Source: Cycas panzhihuaensis
Lineage: Eukaryota > Cycadophyta
Direction: 5' to 3'
NCBI GenBank assembly: GCA_023213395.1
Contig: CM041465.1
Coordinates: 105,221,741-105,285,740, forward strand
DNA: 64,000 bases
Shown here: piece after piece, positions 20,629 through 32,499 of the stretch
How the letters are laid out: each line of letters begins with the position of its first letter
How positions within the stretch are numbered: the first letter of the stretch is position 1
Notes under the pieces: generated by a model
Told to the model about the DNA's origin: nothing
Database searches by the model: none
The model's input: the letters and a program-made list of their open reading frames with translations, nothing else
Position numbers and translations under genes: made by a program

Positions 20629-23406
20629 TAAAATAATGTCTGCGGGATGGTCACTATGTTTAGTAGGGATTGAGAGGGTCAACAACTAATGTTGGGGTAT
20701 GGATGGAAATCTATAAGTAGAAGAGAACACCACACAGGGCATCCGTACACCGGAGTGCGAGTTCAGGACCCACGGATGGTGCCCAACTTCCTCGGAGTAG
20801 CTTCCAAATCTGAGAGGGGAGATACACACAGGGGTATCTAGAATAGTCCCAAAGGATAAGTTCCTCCCGCCCTTGGATGGTCGGAAGGAAGGAGAAGAGA
20901 CCCTCAAAGGAAGGGTTCCTATGGCGAAGGTATGTAAGATAGGGAGCTATAAGGGAAGGGCCTAAGACAAGTGTGGATTGACTTCCCTTAGGCTAATTAG
21001 CCTAAGGCAAATCTAACCAAGGAAAGGAATAGGAAAAAGGGTGACTAAGAGCTACTCTCCCTCCCTCTCTTTTCTTTTCAATGACAAAAGGATAAGAGAA
21101 AAAAGGGAACAAGTGTCTTGTGTGCATTCAAGCATGCAAGCTAAATGGAATACAACTAAGGGTGCTTTCAGACTAGGTAAGAAAAAGGAGGAGAAATGCA
21201 GTCCCTACTATGCCCTTTTCCTATAAAAACAAGCATGCAATATGCATATGCAAGGCAAATGCAAGTAGTTGGTTTATTACCCTTTTCAGCTTTGTGTCAC
21301 TTATTAAACAAATGCAATAGATACTTAATAAGAGCACAAAAGACAAGGAAATTAAAGGAGAGAGATGATGCGTACCTAGGAAGTGGAGCAGTTGACGGAG
21401 AAACTCACTTACATGTAACGTACACCCTCTTGCCTTTAGTTGGTGTGTAGCCAAAATTGAAGTAGAAAAAAGGGGCTTCCTTACCTTCCCCTTAGAAAGG
21501 ATAGAGCAGGAAAAGAAAAGAAAGCTAACAATCATACAAAGGAGTGAATAAAGCGGAAGAGGAAAGAAGGGTGAAGATTTACTTGAAGTCGTACGTTCTT
21601 TCTCTTCGCAAATGTTGCTCCAAACCTACAACCACAAGAGGTTTTCCCTTCCAAGAAGGGGCTACAAGATACTATATAGGCAAAAATATGATATGAATGC
21701 TAAAATTTTATATTTTAAGTTAGTCAAACTACTACTAAAATTAATTCTTCTTTTCTCAAAGAAAGACAACACATACCAAGCAAGAAGGAAAGGGTAGCCT
21801 TAGGATGGCAAAGGCCTTTGCAAAAGGTTCTCTACGCAGCCTCAAAATATAGCATGATAAAGGTTATGTGATGGTCTATGAGTAGTGAACAAGCATGAGG
21901 ATGAATGTTGCGCGATGTAGGACAGATGCCTACATGGCGGAGTTGCTACGGACATCAAATTGCCATGCAAGCCTCGCCGAAGGTCCGAACGGAAGCTGGA
22001 CAATGTAGGGGCATAGAGAGGGCCCAAAGAAAGAACGTGCAAGCCTGGAACTAGTGCAACAAGGGCTACGTACACTGATATCTAACGTAGGCTTAGATTC
22101 CAGCCACTCCTAGTTAGCTCAAGGAAAGTATAAGCACAAGAGAGGAAGGACGGGAACAGGGTTGCCCTTGGGGAGTAGGTATAACTAAGATGGATCCTAC
22201 TTTACTCCCTTTACCCAATCTTTGTAAACCCTCTCCTGTAGCTTTCTTGAAGAAAACTAATAGAGAATAGGAAGGAGATTAAGGTATTTAAAGTTAAATA
22301 CAAGGAGGAGCAATCCTTTCTACAGCCAAAGGACAAAAAGGAAGAAAGAATACACTTTTGAACAAGCTCTAATGGAGAAAATATATGCTAAAACATGAAA
22401 ATAAGGTAAGGGGTACCTACTAGGCTAAGTTGAGGGTAGATCTACTCCTACAACCAGCGGAAGAGGGCAAGTCCTGCAAGGTTTGCAGGGTATTTCCCAA
22501 AGTGGAGCTGTAGAAGATACTTGATGGGTGAAATTGAGGGAGAAACAAAGAGATCTTACTTAGAAATGCTTGGAGGACCTCCCGCCACATGACATAGATA
22601 CTACAGGTGGATCTTGAGTTGGAATGATAGAAAATGTAGAGTTGCAGGCATACCTATGAAGGAGAGGAGGAAGAGAGTAGAATTACAGCAGTAGAACATG
22701 ATGTTTAAGAGCCAAGAGATGTGAAATGAGGTACTTTTCAAGATATATACCCATCTTAACCCTAATTGAGCAATTAGGGTTCGGGTAGGGTTGAGTTGGT
22801 TACTTATCCACATGGTAATTCTATGAAAAAAGTGAGAATTTCCATGGCGAATAAAAAAAATAAAGTAGAACAGTCGCACTATAGTAAACTTCGCAGTACT
22901 GCTTAGTTTACAGCAATGCGAGACCATAATGCTAAAATAGTAATGGCCAAGGTTTTGGGAGCCCTAAAAGCAGTGTGATAGACCAAGGAGGAGTCGACCC
23001 TCTTGTTCAGGTGGCTAGGGACAGTCTGGGTGACACGAGAACTAGACCAAATAGGGCATAGAAATCTAGGATTCCCAGAAATGTTATGAAAGGGGCACAA
23101 GATCAAGGTATGAGCAGGTCATATAAGTCGAGTGAGGCCTGAGGAGATGTGGAGATGACGCAGAGTGTCATAGAGCACCATGGGGATGCCTCCCTTACAG
23201 AAAGGTAGGTCCTACGAGTCATCATAGGCTAAAAGTATGACAAGCAGTAGATGCAAGGTGATCACACAAATGTGGCAGTCAATCGTGCAATGAGACAATG
23301 CTTCTATCTACCTTTCCAAAAAAATTAATAAAGGTGAAAAGGAAGAAGCATACCTACTCTTACCTAAGTCAACCTATCCATATCCATTCCTAGTAGCCAG
23401 GAAACA
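20629..23406 (-). repeat. 3' LTR of element B
   Basis: Plus-strand start TAAAATAATGTCTGCGG (TG mutated to TA) and end CCAGGAAACA. Length is 2778 bp. It matches the 5' LTR (36713-36814 plus 39364-41785) throughout. A palindrome remnant lies at 22874-22922 (CGCACTATAGTAAACTTCGC and TTAGTTTACAGCAATGCG). It retains about 260 bp near 20790-21050 that the 5' LTR lacks. Confidence 0.88.
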
Positions 23407-23416
23407 CTACCCCCTT
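23407..23416 (-). other. Polypurine tract of element B
   Basis: The minus strand reads AAGGGGGTAG immediately before the TGTTTC LTR start, the expected primer site for plus-strand DNA synthesis. Confidence 0.6.
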
Positions 23417-23485
23417 GGCAACAGAGCCTTGCCGCTTGGAAGTATGGTGCGATGGCAAATACTGGCAACAAACTGTCAGTAGCAC

Positions 23486-23488
<3 letters not shown>

Positions 23489-23526
<38 letters not shown>
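23489..23526. repeat. (TA)19 microsatellite in element B tail
   Basis: An uninterrupted TA run between the second RNase H and the 3' LTR, at the same place as the TA runs of E0, A and E. Confidence 0.95.
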
Positions 23527-23527
<1 letters not shown>

Positions 23528-23852
23528 CAATCATGATCATAACAAGAGCCAAGGGTGCCAGTGAGTGTCGTGGCAGAATGCGTAGATATGAGGACAGGGG
23601 TGGAGACAACATAGGGGCTGCCCATGTACCACCTGAGAATCGACTAGAAGCTATGACAGATGAGGGGGATGCCCCCATCGTAAGGGTACAAAGAGAAAGT
23701 GCAATGGTGACAAGAGAAAGGGTAAACGAGCAAACCTGATGGTCACCATAGTTTAACCTCATTAGCGGTTGGCTTTCGAAGGTACGAGCAGATCTCAAAG
23801 TGAACTGTAAGACAGCCTAAGACTTGGGCGATAGGACGATCGGGCAAGTCTC

Positions 23853-24274
23853 TCAAGGGCAGTCAACAAGAAGAGGGAAGTGGCGCTCAAGGATTAAGCA
23901 AACAAGGCTATCTGCCTCAGCGTTAAGGGCTTAAGGGATGTGTCAGATGTCGACAGACTAAAGCAAGCTAATAAGGACCTAATGATCAAAGCAAGGGCTC
24001 TCAAGTGTAGGCATCGCACCTGGTAAACCTAGGTGAGATGGGACACTACCACCTGGGAGTCACAAAGGAGAATAATGGATCTGTGGTGGAAACGGAGCAT
24101 ATAGGTGAGGGCTTCAATAATGGCCATGTACTCGGCTTCGTTATTGGTGGCCTCGGGGAGGAAGATTCTGGAATATAGGAAATCATGTTCGGAAGGGTCG
24201 CGAAGAATCCACGCAGTAGTGGAGGGACAGGGATTACTATAGCTTCCGCCATTGGTGAAGATAAGGAGAGTGAT
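23853..24274 (-). pseudogene. Additional RNase H of element B
   Basis: A minus-strand copy of the ORFs at 10393 and 58385. It shows LIFTNGGS (the first catalytic aspartate now Asn), EATNNEAEYMAIIEAL, LLCDSQVVVSHL and NAEADSLVCLIL. A one-base deletion before VDI shifts the frame, and stops follow HLT and VDI. The ATG is lost. It was likely a separate ORF of about 140 codons. Confidence 0.75.
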
Positions 24275-24810
24275 GGGTGAGAAAAAAAAGTGTCTTAGTA
24301 GAGAAAATATGTAATAGAGTCATAGTCAAAGAGAAAGGGGCTCATATGGATAGAAATGGTGGCCGCAAAGGGTAGGAGGACCTAGTAATAAGGCTACCCA
24401 AGGATAGGAGTCAGCTATCTGAATATTGAGAGAGAGCAGACAGTAGAAAGACCACCCTGGGGTGCCAAAGGTTGCCTAAGAAAGTAAAGAGCGATCCTGA
24501 TTAGAGGGAGCACTCCCTCTAGAGACCCCAGGGGTACAAACAGACTGCAAAAATAAATCTAGGACAGTGAAATGAGCCAAATGAGTATAAACTTGGGCAT
24601 GCATGGGAGTGACATGTAAAATGGGACAGAAGGGCCTTGGCAAAAAGTGAGTCAGTGCGGCACCATAAATGCACCTAGAGGAATGAGCAAAATGGAATCT
24701 ACAGAAGCGCAATGAGGAACAGGGCTAGAAGGCAATGAAGATTAGGGATAAGAGATGGTCTCAAGGGTTGTTTCATAGGCCAAAATAGAAAAAGTGCTAG
24801 TCGGGGCCCC
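24275..24810. other. Divergent intergenic stretch upstream of antisense promoter (B)
   Basis: Counterpart of 9876-10392 and 58808-59310, with recognisable shared segments such as CATAAATGCACCT and GGGGCCCCTGCTTATATAAGG at its end. No conserved ORF. Confidence 0.45.
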
Positions 24811-24814
24811 TGCT

Positions 24815-24823
24815 TATATAAGG
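24815..24823 (+). promoter_or_regulatory. TATA box of the antisense gene (B)
   Basis: TATATAAGG in TCGGGGCCCCTGCTTATATAAGG, conserved with A and E at the same distance from the leader motif ATTCATTTTCATAGGCTC. Confidence 0.72.
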
Positions 24824-25257
24824 AAACTCGATGAAAATGGGATTCATTTTCATAGGCTCATAAATAAATTCAGAGCCCTTCCTTCACGCAGCAGAGCATG
24901 ACCCAACTTTGGAGGCACGCGGAGGGAGATTTGACCATTGGATCAGGATGAGCAAGCAAATGTTGAGACCAGGGCAATGAGATGGTGATGACACGACCAA
25001 ATCTAATGAGTGGATCATCAGAACCTAACCCCATCTCGTCATTTAAAATTTGTTACTTTTTAATATTTTTTAGTGTAGTTTTGGGCCCTATATGGGTGAG
25101 AAATGATCTCTCAAAGTCCAAACTAGACCTAGAGAGAGGTGGGACTGGGACATTAGGTAGCCCTGGTCCCAGTGGGCCTGGCCATGGCCTACCTTGGGAA
25201 TTATTTTTGTGTTTTTGGGTGGGAAACCCCTCCCCCTTTAGAGGGGGTGACATTCAT

Positions 25258-25360
25258 ACTGCGACAAAGATTGTAGTACCGTGATCTTTGTTGCGAGGCC
25301 CCAATTGCCATGGGACCCAGGCCAAACTCTGCAGTACCATGAAGTTTGGTGTGGTGCGAA
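25258..25360. repeat. Two palindromic modules in antisense leader (B)
   Basis: 25258-25297 has TACTGCGACAAAGATTGTAG opposite a GTGATCTTTGTTGCGAGG arm. 25322-25360 has CCAAACTCTGCAGTACC opposite GAAGTTTGGTGTGGTGCG. Both correspond to modules in A and E; unlike E, no long extension of the arms is present. Confidence 0.6.
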
Positions 25361-25493
25361 GGCAGACCTACTGAAAAATAAAGAAGGGGACCCAAGGGCC
25401 CCCAAATCTCAACCAAATGAGGCTGAAGGATAGTCTAGAGGACAAAGGGGTGAGCATGAGTTAGGATCTGACTAGTTTCATGGTGTTTTGTAG

Positions 25494-27424
25494 TGGTGAT
25501 TGTGGTGGAGAACCGCAAAAACATCAGCATGGCTATGTTGAGTTTCATCACAATGATGTCCTATGAGGATAGGCAGATTTTGGCAAGGTGTGGCCTACTG
25601 AAGGTCATAAGGATGCCTCAGTACATATCAGACTAGTGGCTATTGGTGGATATTATGTCGCATTAGGATAGATAGAGGCATGTCTTCCATATACCCCAAG
25701 TAGGAGATATTACAGTGACACTAAGAGATATACAGAGGATATTGGGGGTGCTGGCGATAGGGAGGGCAACATCATTAGGGGTGCTACCTAGTAATGAGGT
25801 AGCACACAGAGAGGCAGCGACATTCTTCACTGGCTAGGATAGGTGGGAGAGGTGAGGGATACCTCTCTAGAGTATGGTCATGTGAGGAGTTCCTTATATG
25901 AAGAAGTTGATCACATTGTGTATTCTGTTCTGGATATCCTAGAAACAAAACTATAAAGACAAACCAGGTAGCTGGATGGATGCAATATGGAGGTGTGAGG
26001 CTGGAGAGAGGCTTGATTGGTCCACCCTTATAGCGGCGAACTTAGTCGCCTAGTTAGATGCTATTCAGATAGCAGGGAATGGTGGTCTATCATACAACAC
26101 CCTTCTACAGTGTTGGCTTTTTTACCACTTTGGAGCAGTGACATGTGCAGGGGGACCACACCCCATCTTAGAGTGGGCCCCCATGGTACACAGGTGGTAG
26201 ACCAGGTTCAGGAGGACCTAGGACCAGGCACATGTCCGTTCCTCGATGGAGGCTACATCACTAGACCTCCTCACCATGACCGACTACATATCAGACCCAT
26301 ATCGAGCGGTGAGTTGGGACAGTGATGACAAGGTAGGTGAGGCAAGAGGTGCCCCAGGAGATGATGGTGGAGATGGAGGAGATGGCGGTGATGGGACGAG
26401 CCCGTCAGGAGCCAGAGGAGGAGGTGCAAGTCCATCACAGACCGCAGGAGGAGAGGCAGGCCCATCGGGGACTGCAAGAGGAGAGGCGGGCACTTTAGGA
26501 GCTGTAGAGAAGAGTAGGGATCCAGTGACCCAAGCCGAGAGGCTATGAATTGTCAGGAGATCTAGAGAGGCAATGGCACTAGTAGAGGAGAGGAGGGATG
26601 CCCTAGTAGCTAAGGCAGTGGATGAGGAAGTACCAAAGGAGGAGAAGGTACCTGCAGCTGGTGGAGTACTCGGGGCAGAGGCCATCATCCGAGTTGAGGA
26701 ACTGCCAGTCGCACCAAGTGAGACACTACCTTCTCCTGTCATCCTTCGATCACTAGATGTATATATGTTATTTGATTTGGATTTGGCATATGCATGGATA
26801 CGTACTGACATGTGACGTGTTGGATTTTTAGGTATGGCAGATATCCAGAGGCTGGTAGAGGCAGTAGTCTAAGAAATATTCCCATGGGCCTACATGTAGG
26901 GGTAACCTCCCATCCAGGTAGGAGACGAGCCCAGATCGGTAGGTGCCCACATGGCAGCATTCACCCCATTGGTGAGGGCGAGGGATGTTTGGATTACAGA
27001 GTCCCAAGAGCACGAGGCACATGTAAGATGTTTACAAATGGAACTAGATGAGACCTGGGCTGAGAGGGATGCCCTACGAGGTTGGATATAAGCGCTAGAG
27101 ACTCAAGGAGGAGCCGGAGGGGATGCAGAGAGTTGCATCTAGCTGGCAGTGATGGAGGAGCATCTCTGGGGGATGGAGGAGAGGCTCTAAGGAGTAGAGG
27201 GAGACCGAGATCATATCCAGGCTCCATACGATCGACTGGTGGATGAGGTGGCCTCGCGATCATCATGGAGCAGGGCATATACGTCATCGATGACCCCCAA
27301 GAGGCCACGAGATGAGGGAAGTGAGGCAGAGAGCTCTCAGAGATGCAGGAGGAGCCTAAGAGGTATGTGGTCCCTAGGAGAGGGATCCCACAAGCTAGGA
27401 GATGATACCCCAGGGACAAGGTAA
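25494..27424 (+). pseudogene. Antisense gene of element B: plant-mobile-domain-like protein, two exons
   Basis: Plus strand, opposite to B's pol. Exon 1 25494-26717 after a TTTTGTAG acceptor; intron 26718-26831 (GTGAGAC donor, TTTTTAG acceptor); exon 2 26832-27424, in the same phase as E. The N-terminal third contains SMAMLSFITMMSYEDR, MPQYISD and FHIPQVGDITVTLRDIQRIL, the part that resembles the plant mobile domain. Next comes EATSLDLLTMTDYISDPY, an acidic and Gly/Ser-rich stretch (26340-26560), and after the intron DIQRLVEAVV and a coiled-coil region. A handful of stops interrupt it, yet frame and residue pattern are kept across about 600 codons, implying that the protein was once made. The function is unknown. 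Confidence 0.68.
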
Positions 27425-28152
27425 TAGTAGAGGAGAGTGTAGGCATTTTGATTTAGAAAAGGGAAAGCACAGACCTCCAGGGAGTCACCATATGTAGTCA
27501 TATGATTGTACTCCTCCGTGCAAGGACTCTGGCTTCCCATAGATGATGTATAATAGCAGTTGTATGATATGATACATGATTATTATTTTATGTATATGGA
27601 TAAGGTGATTGATATCCCATTTGATGTATGACGATGTGTATCATGATATGTGATGGATGATGTATATGTTTTTGTGATTGTATATGTGTGTGTATGAGGG
27701 TACATGAATGCACAAGGATATGGTTGATGATATTTTAAATTGATTAATGTATGATTTTTGTGCTATGATGTTTGTTTGAGTTATACACACTTCCTTTCAT
27801 GTAGGGCTATATTCCTAGCGGAGGCACACACGATCACCATAAGTAGTGGCAATAGATACATGTGAGGCTAGGAGATACGGTAGCACACATGTCCACATGG
27901 GAGCACAGTGAGATATGCAAAGGGAATGCCAATTGGAAGGGAGTGACGACACTCCAACATGTCATCCTAATTGGGGGAGATGCCCAAATAGGAAGACAAG
28001 GTTTCTAGAGGAATGGGAATAGGGGTTTCGTGGGAGGAACCCAAAGGGGATGAGAGAGCTACCCTAAGCAGCCATTCTGTCTATAGCTAGGAGGAATGAG
28101 AATGCACTTAGGATGGTAGTTTGGGCCCATTTCTAAGCATGGAATGAAGAAA
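27425..28152. other. Antisense 3' flank and convergent hairpin (B); no gene
   Basis: 27425-27800 is the antisense 3' flank, AT-rich and shared with C and E. 28060-28118 forms the hairpin TACCCTAAGC...CATTCT with AGAATGCACTTAGGATGGTA. The pol stop (28153-28155, minus) lies just beyond. Confidence 0.5.
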
Positions 28153-31100
28153 TCATGCATAGAATTTTTTGAGGAATTTCCTGTTAATAGCTTTCTCAAA
28201 TTCAAGACCCTCTAGTGTGGTGATCCTATAGGTGTCATTATCGAGGCTCTCGAGAACGACAAGGGGACTGACCCATTTGGGCATGAATTTGGTCAAGCAG
28301 TCGTGGAGATATTCCAGCTTGAGGACCTGGTCCCTAGGGTACAAAGGATGACAACGAAGGTGTTTGTTATAAGTCCTTTGCGAGTGGGCTTTAGATGCGA
28401 GGTTAGCCTGATAAGCAGCTAAATGTCTCTCATCTAAGGCTTCGAGGTCTAAGAGGCAAGCCTAACAGATAGACTCCTCATCGATAAGGCCTTAAAGAGA
28501 AACTTATAGCGAGGGGATCTCCACTTCCAATGGGAGTACTGTTTCAGTCCCATAAACTAGGGAGAACAGAGTCATTCCCGTAGCCATACAGATAGAGGTA
28601 CGATAGGCCCATAGGGTGGAAGGGAGCTGGAGATGCCAAGCTTTTTGAGATTGAGAAACGATTTTCTTTAAGATGTTGGTAAGAGTTTTGTTGAATGATT
28701 CAACCTAACCATTTGCTTGGGGGTAATAAGAAGAAGAGGTTTTATAAGAGATTTTGAATTTCTCACAAAGTTCGTCCGTTGTTATAAAAAGAAGTTCCGT
28801 TGTCTGTAATCAAGATGTCAGGAATCCCAAAGCGACAAATGATATGCTGGTAGACGAAAGTGGCTATCGTCTTGCCAAGGGTAGTGATCAAGGGAATGGC
28901 TTCTGCCCATTTTGTAAAGTATTTCATGGCAGTCAAGATGAGCTTATATTGCAATGAAGAGGGTGGTGATATAGCTCTAATGAGGTCCAAACCCCATTGA
29001 GTGAAGGGCCATGGAGATACAATGGGATGAAGAGCCTCGGAAGGCACGCAGGTGATGTTGGCATACTCTTGGCATCTTTTGTGCTCTTATTAAGTATCTC
29101 AAAGCGTAGGCATGGGCATCCTTGAAGAGAGACAGCCAATAATAGCCCATACAAAGGATCCTCTGGGCCATGGATTGGCCCCCAAAGTGGTCCCTACTAA
29201 TGTTATGGTGGTATTCACGAAGTATCTAGTCCACTTCGTCAGGAGTGACACAATGGAGGAGGATCCCATCAAAGGATCTCTTGTATAATACTTCATCTAT
29301 AAGGAAGTATTGCTTGGCAGTGGTCTAAATGCATGACCTAACCTTGTTACTAGCCTTTGGGTGGTACTACTGCTAAAGGTACCACACGATGTCACCATAC
29401 CACTCACTATCAATGAGTAGATGGGAAGGAGTGCCCTGAATAGTCAAGATAGACTCATCTGGAAGGGAGTCATCAATGGAAGCATCAAACGAGTTAGGGA
29501 TATGGGCATCGGTAAGTTGTTCTACCACTACCATCCCCTTCTTTAATTTCCTGTTGATGATGTGGAGATCAAATTCCTAAAGGAGGATGGCCCAATGACC
29601 AGCCCTACCAGTCAGGTCGAAACGGGTAAGTAAATAACACAAGGGATCAGATTGAATAATCACTTTGGTAGTGTTTCCAAGCAAGTAGTGCCTAAACTTC
29701 TTGGTTGCATGAACTAAGGAGAGGCATTCCTTCTCGGCTAGAGAGTAGTTGAGTTCAGCAGCCACGAGAGTGCGGCTAATGAAGTAAATAGCCTTCTAGA
29801 CTCCTGAATCGTCCTCCTAGGCCAGCATAACACCTATCAAAGTGAGGGGATGCCAACATCGGAGTGGAAGCAAGGGCTTCCTTAAGTCCTTCAAAAGCTT
29901 GTTGGGCCTTAGTTGACCAAACAAACGGGGTTCCCTTCTTTAATAGGTTAGTAAGGGGTTTGGTATTCATGGTGAAGTTCACCAAGAAATGCATAAGGAA
30001 TCTGAGCCTACCCAGAAACGACTTAATCTGTCATTGAGTTCTAAGTGACAGCATGTCAAGGTTCGCCTTGACTTTGTCAGGGTCGATTTGAATTCCTTGT
30101 TTCGACACAAGAAAATTAAGGAGTTTACTAGAAGTGACGGCTAACATGCATTTAAGTGGGTTGAGACTTACGTGGTACTTGCGGCATCATGTGAAGATGG
30201 CCCACAAGTCTGAGGGGTGATGGGGCCTAACGTGTGAGAGACCCATCATATCGTCCATAAGACCTCCAACGTGTTGTTGATAAGGTCATGAAAGATGAAA
30301 TACATCGCCCTTTGATAAGTGGTGCCTGCATTTTTCAGTCCAAAAGGCATCTCCTTGTAGGCAAAGGTACCCCACGGGGTGGTGAAGGCCATCTTATGGC
30401 GGTCTTCGGGAGAGATTTGAATTTGGTTGTAACCAGAGAAACCATCTATTAAGGACATGACTTCAGAACCAATGGATCAATCGATGATTTGATCGATAAA
30501 AGGGAGTAGGAAATTATCCTTAGGACATGTGTTGTTGATGTTACAGAAGTCAATGCATATCCAAATAGTTCCATTCTTTTTAGCAATGGGAACGATGTTA
30601 GACACCTATTTAGGTTAGTCAATAGAAGTGATGAGTCTTATATCTAGGAGTTTTTTAACCTCCATTTTGACAGTGACTAAGAGTTTAGGATGAAGTAGGC
30701 GTTGTTTCTAGCACATGGGGTAAGCACCAGGAATGGTGGTAAGGTTATGGGTGACAATGGATGGGTCGATTCCCTTCATGTTAGAGTAGTCCCATGCTAA
30801 AACATCTTGGAACTCTTAAAACAAAAGGGAGTATTCCCTCACCTCATCAGGAGAACATTCCACCCCCACCTTAATGACCTTACCTGGGGTGAGGACTATA
30901 TCTTGGGTTATTCCCATGCACATGGCATTCCCCTCCTTGAAATGAAGGGGGGTAAGGTCAACAAGAAGAGACAGAACAAGAGATGGGATTAGGTTGACAA
31001 GAGTGGACCCAATCGTTAAGACCTTCTAGTGGCCAAGTCTATGGTGGCCAAAAGGGAGGTTGGGTGTAGAGCCCACTAGGTGCTCAAGTAGAGCCTCATC

Positions 31101-32180
31101 ATCTTCGAAGTAATCCACCCCGTGAATGACCTTACTTCAAATAAACGAGGCGTGAGAGGAAGTGGGAGCAATAGGGCCATGGTGGTTAGCAGGCTATCCA
31201 ATATCCCCAAAAGACTCTAAGGAAGAGTTAGGAAGGGGCCTCTCATAAGGAGCAAAAGGAAGTTCCTCGTATTCATCACTCATGGGGGGCGATGAAGAGG
31301 AAGACCCAAGGATCAGGTGATCGACGCGAGCAATAACATGTGATATAAGGGGATGATCAGTCTCTCTAATGAGAGGAGTTCTAGGTTGGGACCTAGAGTA
31401 AGGAGAGTGTCTCCTACTAGTGCGAAGGAAGGAAATTGGGTGAGGAAGGTCCTCATCCTCACCATGGGACTAGTCATCGCTAAATATGGCAAGGTACCCA
31501 TAGCTTCCGACAGTAATAAGAGCGAAATGGTTAAGGCTTGAGGAAGAAGATGCGGGATCTCCTTCAGGATGAGATGGATCAAGAATGCCGATAGAACAAA
31601 CTAAGGTATAGATGGAAGGGCCTTTGTCCCCCTTCATACGACCATGGCTCGCTTGGTTGGTTTGACAGGATTGTTTGGTAGGTGGGAGCTCACAGTAAAC
31701 AACCCTCATTTTCCCATCATGGACGAACTTGAGTTGCCCCCAGCAGGTCGAATACACGGTTCCCATCTGATCGAGCCATGGTCAACCCAAAAGGAGATTG
31801 TAGTTGACATCTATGTCGAGGACTACAATATCGGTGAGGACAGTCTTATCCTCAAGAGTGAGAGGGATCGAAACGGATCCTAAGGGAGTCTTCTCACTAC
31901 TGTCGTAGCCTGAACATCATCATGGAATGGTTTCCAAGGTAGAAATTCCAAGCTCTTGCATAACATGCAAGGACATGGCATTAACGAAAGAACCATTATT
32001 GACAATGGTCCTTCACAAAGTGCAATCAAGTGTATTGATAGTAATGGTGAAAGGGAAGTTCCACTGGCACTTCCTTTCATAAGTAGGAGGAAGATCTTTA
32101 GGATCGAAAGAAATGATGGGTTCATGACCTTGGGCAATACCCAAAGCATGAACAGGCGCATCGCCCAATCCTAAAGCTTC
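28153..32180 (-). pseudogene. Ty3/gypsy pol of element B: protease, RT, RNase H, integrase
   Basis: Read right to left. Protease about 32170-31640 (NNGSFVNAM at the active site, where the first catalytic Asp has become Asn; DIDVNYNLLLGWPWL downstream). Linker with GVDYFEDDEALLEHL. RT about 31000-30000, with PKDNFLLPFIDQIID, SLIDGFSGYNQIQI, WGTFAYKEMPFGLKNAGTTY and the MDDMMG site, which is frameshifted by one lost base near 30265. RNase H about 29990-29500. Integrase 29300-28153, with WGLDLIRAI, LITDNGTSF and the C-terminal GLEFEKAINRKFLKKFY. Many stops. The order PR-RT-RH-IN is that of Ty3/gypsy. It is the most complete pol in the window. Confidence 0.9.
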
Positions 32181-32499
32181 TAAGAGGAGTATCCACTATT
32201 CAGGATAACTTCTCAAGACATCCATAATAGACATCCCAGCGGCCGCGATACAAAACTCGTTGACAACAAAAAAGAACTTCCCCTTCACTGTAGGTTAGGG
32301 AAGGGCTCTCCTGAAGTCGTAGCAACCTAGATGAACGTGAACAGTCTTGGGAAGTAAAGGGACTTCTGGAAGGGAGGTTTCTAGAAGAGGATCAGGACGT
32401 GGAATGGATGAAGAGGTGCTAGTTGCCTCTTTGGCGGCTTAAGACCGAGTGAAGGCATATAGAGAGGTGGCCTCAAGCATTTGCATCACCTTTGGGTCT